From positions 1 to 32,878 of the forward strand of contig JAUVYB010000015.1 of NCBI GenBank assembly GCA_030603275.1: 32,878 nt of DNA, read 5' to 3'. The translations under genes were made by a program, and so were the position numbers. This stretch comes from Deltaproteobacteria bacterium. Lineage in GTDB: Bacteria > Chloroflexota > Dehalococcoidia > Dehalococcoidales > BS750m-G39. Positions 17,227 through 25,166 of this stretch are shown one piece after another. Under the pieces are notes generated by a model. The model saw only the letters and a program-made list of their open reading frames with translations, was not told the origin of the DNA and ran no database searches. The stretch's first letter is position 1. Every line of letters begins with the position of its first letter.

Positions 17227-18556
17227 CGTTTCCCTTCTTAGCTTGTATAGCGCTGGCTTCCAGAATCTTCCGGGTGGGTAGGGAGAGGGTAAAGGTAGTC
17301 CCCCTCCCCTCCTCGCTCTTTATCTTGATGTCACCCTCATGCCGCTCCATGATGGTTTTGCATACCGATAGCCCGAGGCCAACCCCCTTGGCCTTGGTGG
17401 TGAAGAGGGGGTCAAATATCTTCTTTTTAATCGAGTCGGGGATGCCGCTACCGGTGTCGGTGAACTCCACCTCGACGAATTTGCCTTTGTCGGCGGCCCG
17501 AATTTCAAGGCGGCCGCCTTTTTCCGGCATTGCCTGCAGGGCGTTGAGGGCGATATTGAGGAATACCTGCTTAATCTGGTCGCTATCTACCATCACCATG
17601 GGCAGGTTGTGGTTTATCTCCTTGATTAGCGCCACGTTTTCCGGTATGGGGGTGTACCTGAGAGCATCCTCAATTATCCCGGCGATGTTGGCCGGGGCCA
17701 CCGTTGGCTTGGCTACCCGGGAGAAGCCGAGGAGGTCGGCTATCACCTTGTTGGCCGAGTTAACCTCCTCGTTTATGATATCGAGAAATTCTAGCACCCG
17801 CGGTTCCGTGGTCGGCAGGTCGGTATTGGTTATCCGCCTTCGTATGTAGAAGCTGGCGTTCTTGATTGCCCCCAGCGGGTTGCGCAGCTCGTGGCTAACC
17901 CCGCTGGCCAACTGGCCGATAGCCGCCAGCTTTTCCGAGCGGATTAGCTGTTCCTGTGTTTCCAGGAGTTTATCGTTGGCGGCTTGGAGTTCCTCTTCTG
18001 TGGCCCGCAGTTCGGCGTTGGTTGCTTTTAGTTTCTCATGACTGGCCTTGAGTTCTGCGGAGCGTTTTTTTATTGTGGAAAAGGCGTTGTTTATGCTTTC
18101 TCCAAAGAGCCATGACATACAGGCCAGTACAAACGATATCATTACTGCTGTTGCTACTACTCCCCACCCCAGGCCTGTCTCTTCAGAGATACTGAAGGCA
18201 GTTCTACCACCCATAAATACTACGAATAATAGTAAAACGACGAAGCCGCTAAGGAAAAGGTATACGGCGGCGTAGAATCTCCCGGAGCGGGCTAGCCAGT
18301 AGCCTATGCCGGAGACGATCAGTGCGGCGACAAAAGAAATAAGACCGGATATCCATGACTGCATCCCTGTAGCGAGGACATAAACCAGGAAGAGTCCTAA
18401 TGCCCCCATAAGGAGCCATATCAGACTGTTGAGTAAGCGTGTCCTCCGATTCAGTTCAGGCTGATCATCGCTTTCATTCAGTGTTCCCTCTGCCTTCTGG
18501 CGCCTGGCGGTAGTCAGTGAGGGTATTTTACTGGCTGGCTTTACTCTTTCCAGCAT
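17198..18556 (-). CDS. Membrane histidine kinase with four-helix N-terminus
   Basis: This 452-residue kinase has four hydrophobic segments (about 41-66, 68-90, 94-115, 128-151) with very short loops and no sizeable periplasmic domain. A coiled coil (160-210, ELKATNAELRATEEELQAAN) leads to HisKA (LASGVSHELRNPLGAI, H222) and HATPase (NIALNALQAMP, DTGSGI, GVGLGLS). It is the only integral-membrane kinase in the block and may sense membrane state or an intramembrane signal. AGGAGG lies 7 bases before the ATG and overlaps the CheR stop region, supporting coupling. Confidence 0.92.
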   Translation of the reverse strand: MLERVKPASKIPSLTTARRQKAEGTLNESDDQPELNRRTRLLNSLIWLLMGALGLFLVYVLATGMQSWISGLISFVAALIVSGIGYWLARSGRFYAAVYLFLSGFVVLLLFVVFMGGRTAFSISEETGLGWGVVATAVMISFVLACMSWLFGESINNAFSTIKKRSAELKASHEKLKATNAELRATEEELQAANDKLLETQEQLIRSEKLAAIGQLASGVSHELRNPLGAIKNASFYIRRRITNTDLPTTEPRVLEFLDIINEEVNSANKVIADLLGFSRVAKPTVAPANIAGIIEDALRYTPIPENVALIKEINHNLPMVMVDSDQIKQVFLNIALNALQAMPEKGGRLEIRAADKGKFVEVEFTDTGSGIPDSIKKKIFDPLFTTKAKGVGLGLSVCKTIMERHEGDIKIKSEEGRGTTFTLSLPTRKILEASAIQAKKGNDGQNQCLSG

Positions 18557-18566
18557 TGCCTTCCTC

Positions 18567-19403
18567 CTATACTTTTTTGTATATCTTGGCCTTGTTATTG
18601 ATACACTCCAGCATGGGGCGAAGGGTATCTGGGGGCGTTTCCACCTCGCCTAAAACCAGATAGCCGGGGGTGGCCAGCGAGTCGTAGACCAGGCTTAAGA
18701 CCTTCTCCTGGAGCTGCCGCTGCAGGTATATCAGGATGTTGCAGCAGAAGGCGCAGTCTATGGCGGTGAAGGGTGGGGGAGTGGCTGAGGTCAGGTCGAA
18801 ATGGGAGAAGCTGACCATCTGCCTGATGTTGCTGTTGACCGCATAGCCTTCGCCGTTGCGGCTGAAGTGATTGGCCAGGGTGGGTGGGGGGAGGCTCTCC
18901 ACCTCTTTTGGGGAGTATATTGCTGCCTCCGCCTCGGCCAGGGCCTGGCGGTTGATATCGGAGGCATGGATTGATATCTCAAATTCAGCCAGCTGGCTGC
19001 CCAGGAAATCGGCCAGCAGGATGGCTATGGAGTACGGCTCTTCGCCACGGGCGCAGGCGGCGCTCCAGAGGCTTAAGCTGCGCTCTCCCCGTTTTATTTT
19101 GTGTGCCACCAGCCTGGGTAGTACCAGCCTGGCTACCTGCTGAAAGGTGTGACTGCTGCGGAAGAAGCCGCTTACCTTTATGGTGAGGTCATCGGCTAGG
19201 TTCTGGTATTCTTCCGGGTGGTTTTCCAGAAAGTGCGCGTATTCTTCGTAGCTGGTTGCCCCGGTGGCGTATAACCGCCGCTGCAGGCGGCGGGTTACCG
19301 TCCCGCGCTTGTAATCGCGGAAATCGTAGCCCCCACCCCTGTATACTTTTTCCAGGAGGAGGTCCAGAGCTTTACCGTTGTTTTTGGAGCTGGTGTTCCC
19401 CAT
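18567..19403 (-). CDS. CheR-type SAM-dependent methyltransferase
   Basis: This 278-residue protein has the CheR layout: an N-terminal helical region with DYKRGTVTRRLQRRL, KVSGFFRSSHTF, the SAM-binding segment LWSAACARGEEPYSIAILL, HASDINRQAL, and near the end CNILIYLQRQLQEKV. CheR proteins methylate glutamates on chemoreceptors, but no receptor, CheA, CheW or CheB is encoded here, so the target is probably a component of this kinase network. ATG at 19403 is chosen because an extended -10 promoter element (19437-19445) lies inside the longer reading frame that starts with TTG at 19457. The usual RN(V/I)LIYF motif reads CNILIYL. Confidence 0.85.
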   Translation of the reverse strand: MGNTSSKNNGKALDLLLEKVYRGGGYDFRDYKRGTVTRRLQRRLYATGATSYEEYAHFLENHPEEYQNLADDLTIKVSGFFRSSHTFQQVARLVLPRLVAHKIKRGERSLSLWSAACARGEEPYSIAILLADFLGSQLAEFEISIHASDINRQALAEAEAAIYSPKEVESLPPPTLANHFSRNGEGYAVNSNIRQMVSFSHFDLTSATPPPFTAIDCAFCCNILIYLQRQLQEKVLSLVYDSLATPGYLVLGEVETPPDTLRPMLECINNKAKIYKKV

Positions 19404-19436
19404 ATTGCAGTAACACCCCCGGCTGGGTTTGCCTAT

Positions 19437-19445
19437 ATTGTACCA
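19437..19445 (-). promoter_or_regulatory. Extended -10 promoter of CheR-led operon
   Basis: On the minus strand TGGTACAAT (19445-19437) is an extended -10 element (TGn followed by TACAAT). The -35 region is weak, as is usual for extended -10 promoters. It lies 33 bases upstream of the chosen ATG. Confidence 0.55.
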
Positions 19446-19532
19446 TAAAAGCGACAAAAATGCCAGCAGTCATCTAAGCAAAATGAATTATTTGCCTGAA
19501 ATGAGTTTAAAAACGGGGGTTTAGCGGCTATC

Positions 19533-19564
19533 TAGTGGACAGCATGGCGGGTTTTAGTGGACAG
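19533..19564. repeat. Direct repeat TAGTGGACAG, two copies 22 bases apart
   Basis: TAGTGGACAG occurs at 19533-19542 and 19555-19564, spaced about two helical turns, and 90-120 bases upstream of the CheR operon promoter. The core GTGGACA also occurs at 20870-20876, directly after the promoter of the divergent kinase operon. This could be a binding site for an activator. The intergenic stretch 19404-19622 otherwise shows no gene. Confidence 0.4.
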
Positions 19565-19622
19565 GTGGCGTCATGGGGTGGAGGTGTGGGCAGAGCATAT
19601 CACTGGCGGCAGCTGCTCAAGC

Positions 19623-19886
19623 CTACCGGGGAAATATGCATCTGCCCTCTTTCCACCAGCAACATGAAGGAAAGCAAGTTAGTCCCAGGGGGCACTGGCT
19701 AACTTGGGTGAGGACTTCTTTTACTATCTCCGGCCAGTGGCCGAATTCGCGGTTGATTTTGTCCTTCACCAGCTCGATAGTCTCATCGGCTACCTGCTCC
19801 TCGGGTATTTTTAGTTCTCGGGCGCAGGCCAGGACCTCGCCCTTGGTCAGCATAAAGATAATGTCTTGCCGATTGTTCTTTGACAT
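19623..19886 (-). CDS. Small hypothetical protein with Cys-rich C-terminus
   Basis: The 87 residues are not recognised as a family. The first 60 look helical and amphipathic (TKGEVLACARELKIPEEQ, then VADETIELVKDKINREF). The last 25 are cysteine-rich: CPLGLTCFPSCC, then WWKEGRC, giving five Cys in 19 residues, which suggests a metal- or FeS-binding knuckle. It starts with ATG at 19886, 5 bases after the XRE gene ends, with AAAGGA upstream, so it is almost certainly translated with the XRE regulator. Its place in a signalling locus suggests a redox or metal-responsive accessory role, but that is a guess. Confidence 0.65.
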   Translation of the reverse strand: MSKNNRQDIIFMLTKGEVLACARELKIPEEQVADETIELVKDKINREFGHWPEIVKEVLTQVSQCPLGLTCFPSCCWWKEGRCIFPR

Positions 19887-19891
19887 TTTTA

Positions 19892-20284
19892 TCAGTCCTT
19901 TGATTTGGCGATGCTTTTTATAAGGGTGAGGATGACGAGCGCGAGACGCTGTATCTCGATAGGCTCCTGTGACAGGGCTCGGGCTACAATGGGGTCCAGC
20001 TGGGTAAAATTATCGGCCGCTTGCCGTTCGGCCGCTGTGGGGGGCTGGGGGGTAAAGTAGCCGGCCAGGACAAATAGTTCGCCCTCCTCGAAGCCCAAGT
20101 GGGGGGCGATGTGGCGCAGGACGTGGGCGGAGGGGAAGCGTTCTCCTCTCTCTATGCGGCCGATGTGGGACGAGGATACCCCGGAGCTATTGGCAAGCTC
20201 CCTTAGCGTTAGTCCGGAGAGAAGTCTCTGCCGTTTGATTATTCTGCCTAGATTCTGGCTGTCGCCGTCTATGTTTCTTTCCAC
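19892..20284 (-). CDS. XRE-family transcriptional regulator
   Basis: This protein of about 130 residues has an N-terminal helix-turn-helix (about 10-68): LGRIIKRQRLLSGLTLRELA, then SGVSSSHIGRIERGERFPS, a textbook XRE/Cro motif. The C-terminal part is helical with IVARALSQEPIEIQRLALVIL. I chose GTG at 20284 because GGAGG lies 8 bases upstream; a longer frame from 20329 would run back toward the upstream gene without such a site. It is downstream of a degenerate receiver and upstream of a small Cys protein. It may repress the divergent promoter region at 20716-20969. Confidence 0.85.
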   Translation of the reverse strand: MERNIDGDSQNLGRIIKRQRLLSGLTLRELANSSGVSSSHIGRIERGERFPSAHVLRHIAPHLGFEEGELFVLAGYFTPQPPTAAERQAADNFTQLDPIVARALSQEPIEIQRLALVILTLIKSIAKSKD

Positions 20285-20307
20285 CTTTGTTTCCTCCTTG
20301 GCTTGGG

Positions 20308-20715
20308 TTATCTTCCGGCACAGGCCCACTGGCGGCGGCGCAGGATGGCCTTCATTCTGGCTGTCAGCTCGGCCTGGCTTACCGGTTTTGCCAGGTAGAG
20401 GTCGGCGCCGGCGTTTATCGCTCTTACCCAGCCCCGGGAACGGGTTATGGTGCCCAGCATGAGAACCGGAACGTCAACTGCCCGGCGTAGCTGGCGGCAG
20501 GTTTCAAAGCTATCTTCTGCCAGCTCTTCCCCGAGAATAATCAGGTCGGGTCTTAGCTCACTTAATCTGGACAGCGCCTCAGAGTGGTCGGGGAGGGTGG
20601 TTACTTCGAAGCCCTCTTCGGATAAGGCTGAGACGCTTATCCCGTCCGGGGTGAGGCCACTTTTGTCGATAATCAGCAGGTTGTATTTGAGTTCTTCAGT
20701 CAACTTATTCTCCAT
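20308..20715 (-). CDS. Degenerate receiver (pseudo-receiver) protein
   Basis: The 135 residues fold like a receiver but lack the phosphorylation site. The segment that normally reads LILD reads DLIILGEEL, with Gly at position 62 where the acceptor Asp should be. The acidic pair is reduced to one Asp (LLIIDKSG), and the switch Thr position is altered (LMLGTITR). The conserved Lys (LAKPVS, K110) is kept. Such pseudo-receivers usually act through protein contacts or small ligands. It is the first gene of the unit containing the XRE regulator. The frame is clean and family length normal, so this is not a broken gene. Confidence 0.85.
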   Translation of the reverse strand: MENKLTEELKYNLLIIDKSGLTPDGISVSALSEEGFEVTTLPDHSEALSRLSELRPDLIILGEELAEDSFETCRQLRRAVDVPVLMLGTITRSRGWVRAINAGADLYLAKPVSQAELTARMKAILRRRQWACAGR

Positions 20716-20817
20716 TAAAGTTGTTATATTTTTATTTTAGAGTGATGAGATTAATTGCCCATAAAATTGGTGTAAAAATTCCGTTATAATTTCCCGCTGG
20801 CAAGCGATGGTTACTTT

Positions 20818-20827
20818 AAGGGCCCTT
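20818..20827. promoter_or_regulatory. Palindrome AAGGGCCCTT upstream of divergent promoter
   Basis: A perfect 10-base palindrome lies 14 bases upstream of the -35 box at 20841, within the 254-base region between the pseudo-receiver/XRE unit and the kinase/HD-GYP unit. It is a candidate operator, for example for the XRE protein. Position is the only support. Confidence 0.3.
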
Positions 20828-20840
20828 TGGTAAAGTTAAG

Positions 20841-20869
20841 TTGACAGTAGGCAATTTATGTGCTATTAT
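20841..20869 (+). promoter_or_regulatory. Strong promoter of kinase/receiver/HD-GYP operon
   Basis: TTGACA (20841-20846), a 17-base spacer and TATTAT (20864-20869), preceded by TGC, give a near-consensus promoter with extended -10. It is followed by GTGGACA (20870-20876) and a GACA-AG-TGTC mini dyad. A leader of roughly 95 bases precedes the kinase start. Confidence 0.75.
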
Positions 20870-20969
20870 GTGGACAAGTGTCAATAAAGGTTTATTGTGG
20901 ATAGGTTTAATTTAGGGTTTTCTGCGCCTTTTTGATGCTTTTCAATCTTCTACGTTGCAGGTTAGAAAA

Positions 20970-21797
20970 ATGGAACAGGTTGCTGAAGTACAGGTAGAGC
21001 TGGTTATGGAGTTAGAAGCCCTGCGCCGGCGTGTGGCTGAGCTTGAGAGCCTGGAGGCTGAGCAGAGGCGGGCCGAGGAGCAACTTATTATCACTGACCG
21101 GCTGGCCTCCATCGGTGAGCTGGCATCGGGTATTGCCCATGAGCTTAATAACCCGCTGACCAGTGTTATAGGTTTTTCTCAGCTGCTTTTGGGAAAAGAT
21201 ATCCCTGATGAGGTCAAGGAAGATGTAGAAATTATTTATAGTGAGGCCCGGCGTGCCGCCGATGTTATGAAGAATCTGCTTATCTTTGCCCGCAAACATT
21301 CACCGGCAAAACAGCTGATAAATATAAACGGCGTGATTGAAAAGGTGCTGGCATTGCGTGCCTATGAGCATAAGGTGGAGAACATCCAGGTCGTTAGCCG
21401 TTTGGCTCCTGACCTGCCGCTGACTATGGCTGACTGTTTTCAACTGCAGCAGGTGTTTCTCAATATCGTTATAAACGCCGAGCATTTTATGCGCCGGGAG
21501 TCCCAGAGGGGTACCTTGACTATCACTACCCGGCGTACAGGCAACATTATCAGAGCCTCCTTTACCGATGACGGCCCCGGGATTGACAGGGGGAACCTGG
21601 GGCATTTGTTTGACCCCTTTTTCACCACCAAGGATGTGGGGGAGGGGACGGGCTTAGGCCTGAGTATCTGCCACGGGATAATAACCGGGCACGGGGGCAG
21701 GATATATGCTGAAGGCGAACCGGGTAAAGGGGCTACCTTTATCGTGGAACTGCCGGTACCGGTAAATAATAAGTGCCGAGGAGGAAGCGATGAGTAA
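20970..21797 (+). CDS. Short sensorless histidine kinase
   Basis: This 275-residue kinase has only an N-terminal coiled coil (about 5-45), HisKA (LASGIAHELNNPLTSVIGFS, H57) and HATPase (LNIVINAEHFM, DDGPGI, GEGTGLGLS). Its catalytic part closely resembles that of the giant PAS kinase (shared [27 protein letters not shown] and LSICHGII segments), so one probably derives from the other. It has no sensor or membrane segment and presumably depends on partner proteins. ATG at 20970 is preferred over TTG at 20955. It overlaps the following receiver gene by 8 bases. Confidence 0.9.
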   Translation: MEQVAEVQVELVMELEALRRRVAELESLEAEQRRAEEQLIITDRLASIGELASGIAHELNNPLTSVIGFSQLLLGKDIPDEVKEDVEIIYSEARRAADVMKNLLIFARKHSPAKQLININGVIEKVLALRAYEHKVENIQVVSRLAPDLPLTMADCFQLQQVFLNIVINAEHFMRRESQRGTLTITTRRTGNIIRASFTDDGPGIDRGNLGHLFDPFFTTKDVGEGTGLGLSICHGIITGHGGRIYAEGEPGKGATFIVELPVPVNNKCRGGSDE

Positions 21798-22188
21798 CTC
21801 CAGTGGCGTCAAGGGGAAAATCTTATCGGTTGAGGATGAGCCGAGCATCAGGCAGGTCTGCCGCCGCACTCTCGCCAGCCAGGGGTATCAGGTGGACTTT
21901 GCTCAAAATGGGGTGGCGGCGGAAAGTATGTTGATGAAGGGAGACTATGACCTGCTTCTGGTTGATATCAAGACTCCGGTAATGGATGGCAAGCAGCTTT
22001 ATCGCTATATAAAGAAAAGATACCCGGAGCTGGCTAACAGGGTGATATTCACTACCGGAGATGTGGCTAATGATGATACCCAGAGTTTTCTGGAGCAGAC
22101 GGGCCGGCCTTGTTTGCTGAAACCTTTTTCCCCGGATGAGCTTAGAGATCTGGTCAGTGAGAGCTTGAAGTGGTTGCAGACTGTTTAG
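21790..22188 (+). CDS. Single-domain response regulator paired with upstream kinase
   Basis: This 132-residue receiver has E15-D16-E17, phosphoacceptor D59 (LLLVDIKTP), T89 (VIFTTGD) and K111 (LLKPFS). It is most like the C-terminal receiver of the giant PAS kinase (YRxIxxxxPxL, then RVxFxTGD and FLE segments). The kinase-receiver gene pair here therefore mirrors the kinase-receiver end of that protein, split into two genes. The start overlaps the kinase end and has GAGGAAG upstream. Confidence 0.9.
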   Translation: MSNSSGVKGKILSVEDEPSIRQVCRRTLASQGYQVDFAQNGVAAESMLMKGDYDLLLVDIKTPVMDGKQLYRYIKKRYPELANRVIFTTGDVANDDTQSFLEQTGRPCLLKPFSPDELRDLVSESLKWLQTV

Positions 22189-22205
22189 TATAGAGGTTGG
22201 GAGTA

Positions 22206-23240
22206 ATGACGGAAAAGCAGGCAGTTATATTAGTAGTTGACGACGAGATGGTAGTCAGGCGGGTCCTATCCGAGAAGGTGGGGTTGGCCGGCTACCGGTG
22301 TGAGCAGGCGAGCACCGCCGATGAGGCTCTGGCCAGGATAAAAAGTACCGCCGTGCAGCTGGCAATTCTGGATATCAAGATGCCGGGTAAGTCGGGAGTT
22401 GAACTGCTTTCGGAGATAAAGGCGGCCTACCCCGATATAGCCGTAATAATGGCTACGGCGGTTATCGATATCAATACCGCCATCGAGTGTCTTAAGCAGG
22501 GGGCCTATGATTATATCACCAAGCCGTTTAACCTGGATGAGGTGCTGCTGAGTGTGGAGAGGGCTCTGGAGAGAAGAAGGCTGGAGCTGGAAAATAGAGA
22601 CTATCAGTTGCACCTGGAGCAGAAGGTTGGCGAGCAGGCGCGGAAAATCCGCGCCGCCTTTCTTAATGCCGTAACGGCGCTGGTCTATGCCCTGGAAGCT
22701 AAGGATAAGTATACCAGCGGCCATTCTCAGCGGGTGGCTGATATATCGGTGGCTATCGCCGCCGAGCTGGGCTTCTCCAGGCCGAAAATTGAGCAAATAA
22801 GGCTGGCCGGCTTAATTCACGATATCGGCAAAATTGGGGTGAGGGAGGCGGTCTTGAATAAGCCGGGTAAGGTAAACGATGAGGAGTATCGGCATATACT
22901 GTCACATTCTAGCATCGGTGAACACATCCTGACGCCTATCGTCGAGGACGAGGCAATCTTGAAGGCGGTGAGGCATCACCATGAGCGCTACGATGGCACC
23001 GGTTATCCTGACGGATTGGCTGGTGAGCAGATACCGCTGGCCGCCCGCATCCTGGCGGTGGCTGATACCTATGATGCTATTATCTCCGGCCGTCCCTACC
23101 GTGCCGCACAGAGCATCCAGACTGCCTGCGATGAGATAGAACATAACCGGGCTAGCCAGTTCGACTCTAAAGTAGTTGATGCCTTTATCCGCGTCAGAAA
23201 ATCGGCTGACCTGGTTGACGCCGGTAGTTCAAAGATTTAA
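22206..23240 (+). CDS. Response regulator with HD-GYP domain (c-di-GMP phosphodiesterase)
   Basis: This protein of about 344 residues has a receiver (D56 in LAILDIKMPG, K106 in ITKPFN), a coiled-coil linker (115-150) and an HD-GYP domain. The catalytic signatures are complete: HSQRV near 173, HDIGKIG at 205-211, HHHERYDGTGYPDGL at 257-271 and the later VADTYDAI. HD-GYP enzymes hydrolyse cyclic di-GMP, so this operon can turn a kinase signal into a change in second messenger. No GGDEF synthase is present in the window. ATG at 22206 with GAGG nine bases upstream is preferred to the in-frame TTG at 22197. Confidence 0.93.
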   Translation: MTEKQAVILVVDDEMVVRRVLSEKVGLAGYRCEQASTADEALARIKSTAVQLAILDIKMPGKSGVELLSEIKAAYPDIAVIMATAVIDINTAIECLKQGAYDYITKPFNLDEVLLSVERALERRRLELENRDYQLHLEQKVGEQARKIRAAFLNAVTALVYALEAKDKYTSGHSQRVADISVAIAAELGFSRPKIEQIRLAGLIHDIGKIGVREAVLNKPGKVNDEEYRHILSHSSIGEHILTPIVEDEAILKAVRHHHERYDGTGYPDGLAGEQIPLAARILAVADTYDAIISGRPYRAAQSIQTACDEIEHNRASQFDSKVVDAFIRVRKSADLVDAGSSKI

Positions 23241-23248
23241 AGAGCATT

Positions 23249-23322
23249 GGCCCCGCCCCCATTTTAAAGTTTTGTTTTTCTTCCTACCCACCCGCCCTAA
23301 AGAGGCTGCGCCCCCAAGCTCT
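23249..23322 (-). repeat. G-rich dispersed repeat (inverted copy)
   Basis: The 96-base gap between convergent HD-GYP and typA genes is largely this element. On the plus strand it has GGCCCCGCCCCC, then TTTGTTTTTC, then TCCTACCCACCCGCCCT and AGGCTGCGCCCCC. It matches 2120-2153 well, and on the minus strand it mimics the left edge of the window (G-rich block, A-rich spacer, G-run). It may double as a transcription stop between the two genes, but no clean hairpin with T-run is seen. Confidence 0.55.
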
Positions 23323-23336
23323 CATCACCTTGTCTG

Positions 23337-25166
23337 TCATTTTATACTCAATCTAGCAGCAGAGATGCTCCGCAATCTCTGTGAATAGGTCAGCAACTTC
23401 TTCCTCAGCCTGATATTCTTAGGTGTTACTTCCACCAGTTCATCTCCATTCACAAAATCAATTGCCTGCTCCAGACTCATTTTCAGGGGTGGCGTCAGTT
23501 TGACGGCAATATCCGACGTGGATGACCGGATGTTGGTCTTCTTCTTTTCCTTGCAGACATTAACCGGGATGTCCTGCAGCCGTGAATTCAGTCCCACAAT
23601 CATGCCTTCATAGACCCGGGTGCCGGGTTCAATGAAGGTCAGCCCGCGCTCCTGGGCATTGTTCAGGCCATAGGTAATCGCGGAGCCTTGCTCCGAGGCG
23701 ACCAGTACCCCATTGCGGGTGGAGACAATTTCCCCCCGCCAGGGTTCATAACCAAGAAATATAGTATTCATGATACTCTCTCCGCGGGTGGAGGTGAGAA
23801 AAGAGCTGCGAAAACCAAGGAGACCCTTCGTAGGTATCTGAAACACCAGACGTGCATTGTTCTGACCGTCATTACGCATATCAACCATCTGGGCTTGTCG
23901 CTTGCTCAGCATCTCAGTTAAAACCCCGATATATTCATCTCTGGTATCAATAGTAAGCAATTCTACCGGCTCAACAAGCTTGCCATCAATTACTTTGGTA
24001 ATCGCTTCCGGTTTCGAGATTTCGAATTCGTAGCCCTCGCGGCGCATGGTCTCAATCAGGATGGCCAGGTGCAGTTCCCCTCTACCTTTGACCAGAAAGG
24101 TATCCGGGCTATCCGTATCCTGCACTCTGAGACTGAGATTGGTCTCCAGTTCGTTATAAAGCCGCTTCCGTAACTGCCGCGTGGTGCAAAAGCGTCCCTC
24201 CCGGCCAGCAACCGGTGAGGTGTTGACACCGAATGTCATCTCTACCGTCGGCTCGCCAATCTTGATGCGTGGCAGAGCTGAGGGCTGTGCCGGGCTGGCG
24301 ATAGTATCCCCGATGCTGACCTTTTCAATACCGGTCACCGCGACAATGTCACCCGCCTCAGCCTGGTCTACCTTCAAGCGTTGGAGTCCGAGATAGGTAA
24401 ATACTTCGGCGATCTCATAATCATCCATATTTCCGTCAGCGTTCACCCTGACGACGGTATCACGGGGAGCCACCTTGCCCCTCCAGATCCTGCCGATAGC
24501 GATTCGTCCCTTGTGGCTGTCAGAGTCCAGGTTGGAAACCAGCATCTGAAATGGTCCGCTTTCAATCCGGGGAGGCGGCATGTTAGCCAGGATACAATCG
24601 AAAAGAGCGCTGATATCTTTGTCAGGCATGCCCGGTTCGGTGACCGCAGTACCCTCCTTGGCGTTGGCATACAGAACATGAAAATCAAGCTGGTCCGTGT
24701 CGGTAGCCAGTTCCAAGAACAGGTCCTGGATAAGCCTGTTTACTTCCGCTATCCGCGAATTAGGCCTGTCTATCTTGTTAATGACGACTATGGTTTTCAA
24801 TCCCCTTTGCAGAGCATGGCGCAGAACAAACTTGGTCTGGGGCATAGGTCCTTCGACAGCATCTACCAGAAGAAGGCAGCCGTCTGCCATGCTGATGACA
24901 CGCTCCACCTCACCGCTGAAATCGGCATGCCCCGGGGTATCAATGATATTGATTTTGACGCCCCGGTACAATACGGCCGTATTCTTAGCCATGATGGTAA
25001 TACCCTTTTCTCGCTCAAGGGTATTACTGTCCATGATTAACTCGCCTACTGCCTGGTTATTTCTAAAGACCTTGCTCTGCTTGAGCATGGCATCCACAAG
25101 GGTGGTCTTGCCATGGTCGACGTGGGCAATAATAGCTATATTCCTGATATCACTGCGATAGTTCAT
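23337..25166 (-). CDS. typA: Translational GTPase TypA/BipA
   Basis: This 609-residue ribosome-binding GTPase has normal family length. The G motifs are present: AHVDHGKT (14-21), REKGITI (switch I), DTPGHADF and NKIDRPNS. Translation-factor domains follow, with the BipA-type C-terminal part ([19 protein letters not shown], then YEPWRGEI). TypA acts on the ribosome in assembly and stress adaptation. The gene converges with the HD-GYP gene. The last residues ([19 protein letters not shown]) extend slightly past the usual end and adjoin the repeat. Confidence 0.96.
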   Translation of the reverse strand: MNYRSDIRNIAIIAHVDHGKTTLVDAMLKQSKVFRNNQAVGELIMDSNTLEREKGITIMAKNTAVLYRGVKINIIDTPGHADFSGEVERVISMADGCLLLVDAVEGPMPQTKFVLRHALQRGLKTIVVINKIDRPNSRIAEVNRLIQDLFLELATDTDQLDFHVLYANAKEGTAVTEPGMPDKDISALFDCILANMPPPRIESGPFQMLVSNLDSDSHKGRIAIGRIWRGKVAPRDTVVRVNADGNMDDYEIAEVFTYLGLQRLKVDQAEAGDIVAVTGIEKVSIGDTIASPAQPSALPRIKIGEPTVEMTFGVNTSPVAGREGRFCTTRQLRKRLYNELETNLSLRVQDTDSPDTFLVKGRGELHLAILIETMRREGYEFEISKPEAITKVIDGKLVEPVELLTIDTRDEYIGVLTEMLSKRQAQMVDMRNDGQNNARLVFQIPTKGLLGFRSSFLTSTRGESIMNTIFLGYEPWRGEIVSTRNGVLVASEQGSAITYGLNNAQERGLTFIEPGTRVYEGMIVGLNSRLQDIPVNVCKEKKKTNIRSSTSDIAVKLTPPLKMSLEQAIDFVNGDELVEVTPKNIRLRKKLLTYSQRLRSISAARLSIK

